Below are positions 61,059 through 64,000 of a DNA stretch of 64,000 nt, piece after piece. Numbering within the stretch: position 1 is the first letter of the stretch; each line of letters begins with the position of its first letter. The translations under genes were made by a program, and so were the position numbers. This stretch comes from Gordonia prachuapensis (GTDB taxonomy: Bacteria > Actinomycetota > Actinomycetes > Mycobacteriales > Mycobacteriaceae): the NCBI RefSeq assembly GCF_036350515.1, contig NZ_JAZDUE010000019.1, forward strand, positions 1 through 64,000, read 5' to 3'. Under the pieces are notes generated by a model. That model was not told where the DNA came from and did no database searches. It saw only the letters and a program-made list of their open reading frames with translations.

Positions 61059-61666
61059 CGACGCAGCTTCTGGTGCGAGGACCCAATCGTCGCCGCCGGC
61101 GTCGTCAGACTCTGGCCGCCGCCACCCTGTGCGTCCTGATGGTCGCGGCTCTCACCTTCGCGGCGCTCGGCCGCCAATTGTTCACCGAAGAGCATCAGGA
61201 TGCGCTGCGGCCGGTCGACGCCATCGTCGTCCTCGGCGGTGAGCACGACGGCCGCGAAGACTACGGCCTGGAACTCGCGGCCGAAGGATATGCCGACACG
61301 GTCCTGATCTCCGATCCGTATCGGCCCTACGATCCCGACGACGCGCGAATCATGGACCGCGTCTGCAACGCGGGGACCGACTCGATCGAGGTCATCTGCT
61401 TTGCGCCCGACCCGTCGACCACACGCGGCGAGGCGATGTTCACCCAACGGATGGCCATCGAGCGCGGCTGGGAGTCGGTCATCGTGGTGAGCTGGCGCTA
61501 TCACATGGTGCGGGCTCGCTACGTCTTCGGCCAGTGCTCCGATCGCGATGTCGTCATGCGCAGTGTGCCGCGCGACTATTCGCGGTCGCTGGCCGACTGG
61601 GCGCACGTCTATGCCTATCAGTACGGCGCACTCGTCAAGGCGGCGGTGCTGGGGTGTGACGGGTGA
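61055..61666 (+). CDS. YdcF/SanA-like DUF218 membrane-anchored protein
   Basis: 203 residues: a basic N-terminus (RGPNRRRRRRQ), one membrane helix (LAAATLCVLMVAALTFAALG), then a DUF218 domain with DAIVVLGGEHDGREDYGLEL, TRGEAMFTQRMA and VIVVSWRYHMVRARYVF. Members of this family sit on the outer face of the membrane and are linked to envelope-polymer maturation. The biochemical role is unsettled. GTG 61055 is chosen as the first start before the membrane segment. The 3' end overlaps the facing acyltransferase by 32 bp. Confidence 0.85.
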   Translation: MTTQLLVRGPNRRRRRRQTLAAATLCVLMVAALTFAALGRQLFTEEHQDALRPVDAIVVLGGEHDGREDYGLELAAEGYADTVLISDPYRPYDPDDARIMDRVCNAGTDSIEVICFAPDPSTTRGEAMFTQRMAIERGWESVIVVSWRYHMVRARYVFGQCSDRDVVMRSVPRDYSRSLADWAHVYAYQYGALVKAAVLGCDG

Positions 61667-62885
61667 CGGTCCCCTCGTCGACTGGGCGCCGTTTTCCGTC
61701 GACTGGGCGCCGTTTTCCGTCGACTGGGCGCCATTCTTTGTCGACTGTGCGCTGCTTTCCATCGACTGGGCGCCGTTCTCCGTTGACTGTGCGCTGCTTT
61801 CCATCGACTGTGCGCCGTTTTCCGTCGACTGTGCGCGACTTCCGTTGGTCTGTCCGCACCGGCAGATCGCGGACGAAGGGTGGCGCCTCGTAGGCGTAGC
61901 GCAGCACCGGGACGTCGCGAATCGCCCGCCGGATCAGCAGCGAGATCGCGACGGCGGCGGCCATCACCACCACCGGCAGCACCGGACGCACCACGTCGAG
62001 CGCGGTTGTGTCGGCAACCCGGCTCAGCAGGCTGGTCAGCGCGCCGATGACCAGGACGTGCGCCACGTAGATCGGTAGGGTCTGCCGGCCGATCCAGCCG
62101 GCGGGTCGTCCCAGCGGCTCGCCCCTGTCGATCGTGCGCGACAGCAGCAGTCCTGCGGCCAGCGCGAGGATCGCGAGAACGAACAGCGATCCGGGCAGGT
62201 TCTCGATGCCCAGTACGGCGACGACGGCATAGCCCACCCCGAACACGGCCAGTGCGACACCGGCTGCGACGATCCCGCAACGCTGCACCGCCGGGATGAT
62301 CCGATCGCGGAAATGGCAGGCGACCAGGAAGAACACGAAGTACTGCAGCATCCCGTCGTAGCTGATCTTGCCGACCGTCGCGCCTGCGAAGAACGGCACC
62401 GACACCGCCCCGGCCGCTGCGATCTGCAGCCACAGTGGGACCCGCAGGACGTCGAGCAGTTTGGCGACGACGAAGAACACCACGAGGGCGTGCAGAAACC
62501 ACAGGCCGGTCTGCGGCCACAGCGGCGCGACCGCCAGCCGCAGCAGCTTGGTCTCGTCGAGCGGCAGCGGCGAGTCGACGATGTGGAAGAACCCGAACCG
62601 CACGACGCTCCACACCGCGAACACCCAGACCAGCAGGGCCAGGCGGGTTTGCCAGAGACGCGCCCAGGGTCGGCGGATGACGCTGAGTGCAAAAAGTCCG
62701 GATGCGAAGAAGAACAACGGCATCCGGAATACGACGAAGACGTCGTCGATGTCCGCCCAGACGTCGCCGGCCAGGCCGGCCGCCGTCAAGAACAGAATTG
62801 AATGATGAAGTGCCACAAGAAGTATGGCGATGGCTTTGGCGATGTCGACCCAACGGGTCCGTGCTGTGGATGTCCCCCGACTCAC
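61635..62885 (-). CDS. Acyltransferase-3 family membrane protein with a repeat-encoded C-terminal tail
   Basis: 416 residues: about ten membrane helices of the acyltransferase-3 family (WVDIAKAIAILLVALHHSILF with the conserved His pair, FVVFRMPLFFFASGLFAL, LWFLHALVVFF). It has no SGNH domain, unlike the gene at 50560. After the last helix, residues about 350-405 are a strongly basic tail of near-identical heptads (KRRTVDG, KQRTVDG, KRRPVDG). These heptads are encoded by eight units of the 21-bp repeat. The tail is cytoplasmic by topology and would carry many positive charges. Substrate unknown. Confidence 0.88.
   Translation of the reverse strand: MSRGTSTARTRWVDIAKAIAILLVALHHSILFLTAAGLAGDVWADIDDVFVVFRMPLFFFASGLFALSVIRRPWARLWQTRLALLVWVFAVWSVVRFGFFHIVDSPLPLDETKLLRLAVAPLWPQTGLWFLHALVVFFVVAKLLDVLRVPLWLQIAAAGAVSVPFFAGATVGKISYDGMLQYFVFFLVACHFRDRIIPAVQRCGIVAAGVALAVFGVGYAVVAVLGIENLPGSLFVLAILALAAGLLLSRTIDRGEPLGRPAGWIGRQTLPIYVAHVLVIGALTSLLSRVADTTALDVVRPVLPVVVMAAAVAISLLIRRAIRDVPVLRYAYEAPPFVRDLPVRTDQRKSRTVDGKRRTVDGKQRTVNGERRPVDGKQRTVDKEWRPVDGKRRPVDGKRRPVDEGTVTRHTPAPPP
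61677..61844. repeat. 21-bp tandem repeat array, copy 3 (coding, eight units)
   Basis: Eight contiguous 21-bp units beginning GTCGACTGGGCGCC or GTCGACTGTGCGC and continuing GTTTTCC or CTTTCC. This is the reverse complement of the unit at 43724-43880. They lie inside the acyltransferase gene and keep its frame. On the plus strand they would read VDWAPFS. Confidence 0.9.
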
Positions 62886-62950
62886 CGGGCCAATTGTCGT
62901 CCGGGTCGGTCAGTCGCGCATCTCGAGCGGCGGGGAGGGACGTGATCAGG

Positions 62951-63055
62951 CCCAGTCGACGGGAAGTAGCGCCCAGTCAACGGGAAGTGGCACCCAGTCG
63001 ACCGAAAGTAGCGCCCAGTCGACGGGAAATGGCGCCCAGTGGACCGGGTCGGCGA
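62951..63055. repeat. 21-bp tandem repeat array, copy 4 (intergenic, five units)
   Basis: Five units of the same repeat (CAGTCGACGGGAAGTAGCG type plus CC) lie upstream of the acyltransferase start, in the gap before the LuxR gene's stop. The arrays at 61677-61844 and here flank the acyltransferase gene in opposite orientation. Confidence 0.9.
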
Positions 63056-63089
63056 CCGGCCTACGGGGGTCAGCGGCCGGCGACTGGGG

Positions 63090-63419
63090 TCAGCGGCCGG
63101 TCGACGGAGGCCGCTGCTGGACCAGGCGAACCTGGCGATCGAGTCCGCCGTCGACGCTCGCGGCGATCTCGTTGAGCGTGGTGTAGCCGTCCTCGATGGC
63201 CCGCACGAGCAGGGCGATCTTGGTGGTGGCGGGCCGTCCGGCGTCGCGGTACTTGTTGCGGATGCGCACCAGGTGGGTGCGGACGGTGGCGTCGGTGATG
63301 AAGAGCTCGCGCGCGATGTCGCGCATCGGCCGGTCGGCCACCCAGCGCACCAAGACGTCGACCTCGCGGTCGCTCAACACTGGCGGCGAATAGTGGTGCC
63401 GTACAGCTGGATTCGTCAT
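63090..63419 (-). CDS. Stand-alone LuxR-type HTH regulator
   Basis: 109 residues with a LuxR HTH (LSDREVDVLVRWVADRPMRDIARELFI, TDATVRTHLVRIRNKYRDAG) but no receiver domain. ATG 63419 is chosen. The long in-frame extension upstream is non-homologous. The C-terminal region (TTKIALLVRAIEDGYTTL) continues past the usual HTH end. It lies 100 bp downstream of the partial gene, which is a paralogue of the signalling partner at 34065. It may be the output of a related, split signalling unit. Confidence 0.85.
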   Translation of the reverse strand: MTNPAVRHHYSPPVLSDREVDVLVRWVADRPMRDIARELFITDATVRTHLVRIRNKYRDAGRPATTKIALLVRAIEDGYTTLNEIAASVDGGLDRQVRLVQQRPPSTGR

Positions 63420-63497
63420 CGATCGTCTCTCTCGCATCCGGATTCTGAATTCGACGTTACAAAAAGTGGATGAGACGGGACAGACGCATCTTCTCGC

Positions 63498-63515
63498 GCC
63501 CCCAGAAATGGGGGC
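63498..63515 (-). terminator. Hairpin between the partial gene and the LuxR gene
   Basis: GCCCCCA-GAAA-TGGGGGC, a perfect 7-bp stem with a four-base loop, lies 4 bp downstream of the partial gene's stop. There is no U-run on the minus strand, so it may attenuate rather than end transcription into the LuxR gene. Confidence 0.5.
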
Positions 63516-63519
63516 ACGG

Positions 63520-63999
63520 TCAACAGAACGTATGAACGGCTCCGTGCCGGTCGATCTCCGACCGCACACTCGTCCCGTCGACGCGGCGATGCAGTACCGA
63601 CGCAGCGACGTCGCGGTCCGGTGGGGACAGACGCACGTAGACCTGGCCTTCACGCGCATCGTCGAGGACCCGTGTGGCCAGGTCGCTGACCGCGGACGCC
63701 ACCCGCGGATCGATCGGGCGGACATCGCCGTCAGCGGTGTCGACCCGGAAGTCGTCGATGAAGACCACCTCGACACCGTTCCGGCGGGCCTGATACGCCG
63801 GTTCGTCGAGGTCGAGGGCTGACATCAGCGGTGCCCGCAACCGGTCCCGCAGGTGCGCCTCGAGCAGGGCGCAGTCGATGCGCTCGTCCGCGGTGAGGTC
63901 GGCACCCGAGGCGATCCGTTCGAGCATGGGACGGGCGACCTTGTCGAGCATCCGGACCTGGGTGGCGCGTTCGTCGTCGGCGGCGGCTTCCGCGGCCAG
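63520..63999 (-). CDS. C-terminal part of a signalling-partner paralogue, cut by the window edge
   Basis: The frame is open from the window end to TGA at 63520 (159 residues). LTADERIDCALLEAHLRDRLRAP and RRNGVEVVFIDDFRVDTADG align with LTAAERERCRNLEAQIRDSLRAP and RARGVEVIMVDG of the membrane partner at 34065-35162. It is therefore the same unknown family. The missing N-terminus would be expected to hold membrane helices. It precedes the LuxR regulator on the same strand. Confidence 0.75.
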   Translation of the reverse strand: MAAEAAADDERATQVRMLDKVARPMLERIASGADLTADERIDCALLEAHLRDRLRAPLMSALDLDEPAYQARRNGVEVVFIDDFRVDTADGDVRPIDPRVASAVSDLATRVLDDAREGQVYVRLSPPDRDVAASVLHRRVDGTSVRSEIDRHGAVHTFC

Positions 64000-64000
64000 C

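Overview
The window is high-GC actinobacterial DNA, most likely from a mycolate-forming Mycobacteriales genome such as Gordonia or a close relative. This is inferred from gene content: an antigen-85-like esterase, a 13E12-type DUF222/HNH gene under a mycobacterial-type SOS box, an MftD-like protein with a mycofactocin-type SDR, menA, and many start codons 6-7 nt behind a TANNNT -10 box (leaderless style).

Region 1 (about 0.3-27.1 kb, minus strand) is a Wzx/Wzy-type exopolysaccharide locus. In transcription order it holds an initiating phosphoglycosyltransferase, GT4, a Wzy-like protein, GT4, a Wzx flippase, a serine-acetyltransferase-like LbH enzyme, a Wzz/BY-kinase, a 4.7k-residue NRPS, a low-molecular-weight tyrosine phosphatase, a DUF4012 membrane protein and a secreted mycolyltransferase-like esterase. 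Most junctions overlap by 4-16 nt. The NRPS sits exactly between the kinase and phosphatase, which are normally neighbours. This suggests the peptide product belongs to the same envelope polymer system. The NRPS has five C and five PCP domains and one TE, but only three complete A domains. Its linkers, one A domain and one C domain carry in-frame REP-like palindromes.

Region 2 (27.8-33.9 kb) has a divergent LysR-substrate-domain/DUF5997 pair, a decayed DUF3558 lipoprotein, and an A/T-richer island. The island encodes an alpha/beta-hydrolase - NB-ARC - TPR STAND protein overlapping a GT2 glycosyltransferase. The STAND protein is a candidate immune or cell-suicide sensor that I do not recognise as a described system.

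Region 3 (34-45 kb) has an unusual three-gene signalling unit (membrane partner, histidine kinase, LuxR-type regulator), two DUF3558 lipoproteins, a solitary VbhA-like antitoxin, nadE, a CinA-like gene, a TSUP permease, a TPP-riboswitch-controlled SDR, an orphan RHH antitoxin and a GH26-like lipoprotein.

Region 4 (45-64 kb) has USP/CDF divergent genes, rsgA, the SOS-box DUF222/HNH gene, DUF4396, a cellulose-synthase-like GT2 coupled to an OafA-type acyltransferase/SGNH, a secretory lipase, an SGNH-like protein, a mycofactocin-type SDR with mftD, menA, a YdcF-like gene, another acyltransferase, and a LuxR regulator next to a paralogue of the signalling-unit partner.

Two repeat families cross gene boundaries. 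One is a 21-bp tandem repeat at four loci, two of which form the C-termini of proteins. The other is a pair of REP-like palindromes in the NRPS, in the GT2 and in one intergenic region. No tRNA, rRNA, CRISPR, transposase or prophage gene was seen.
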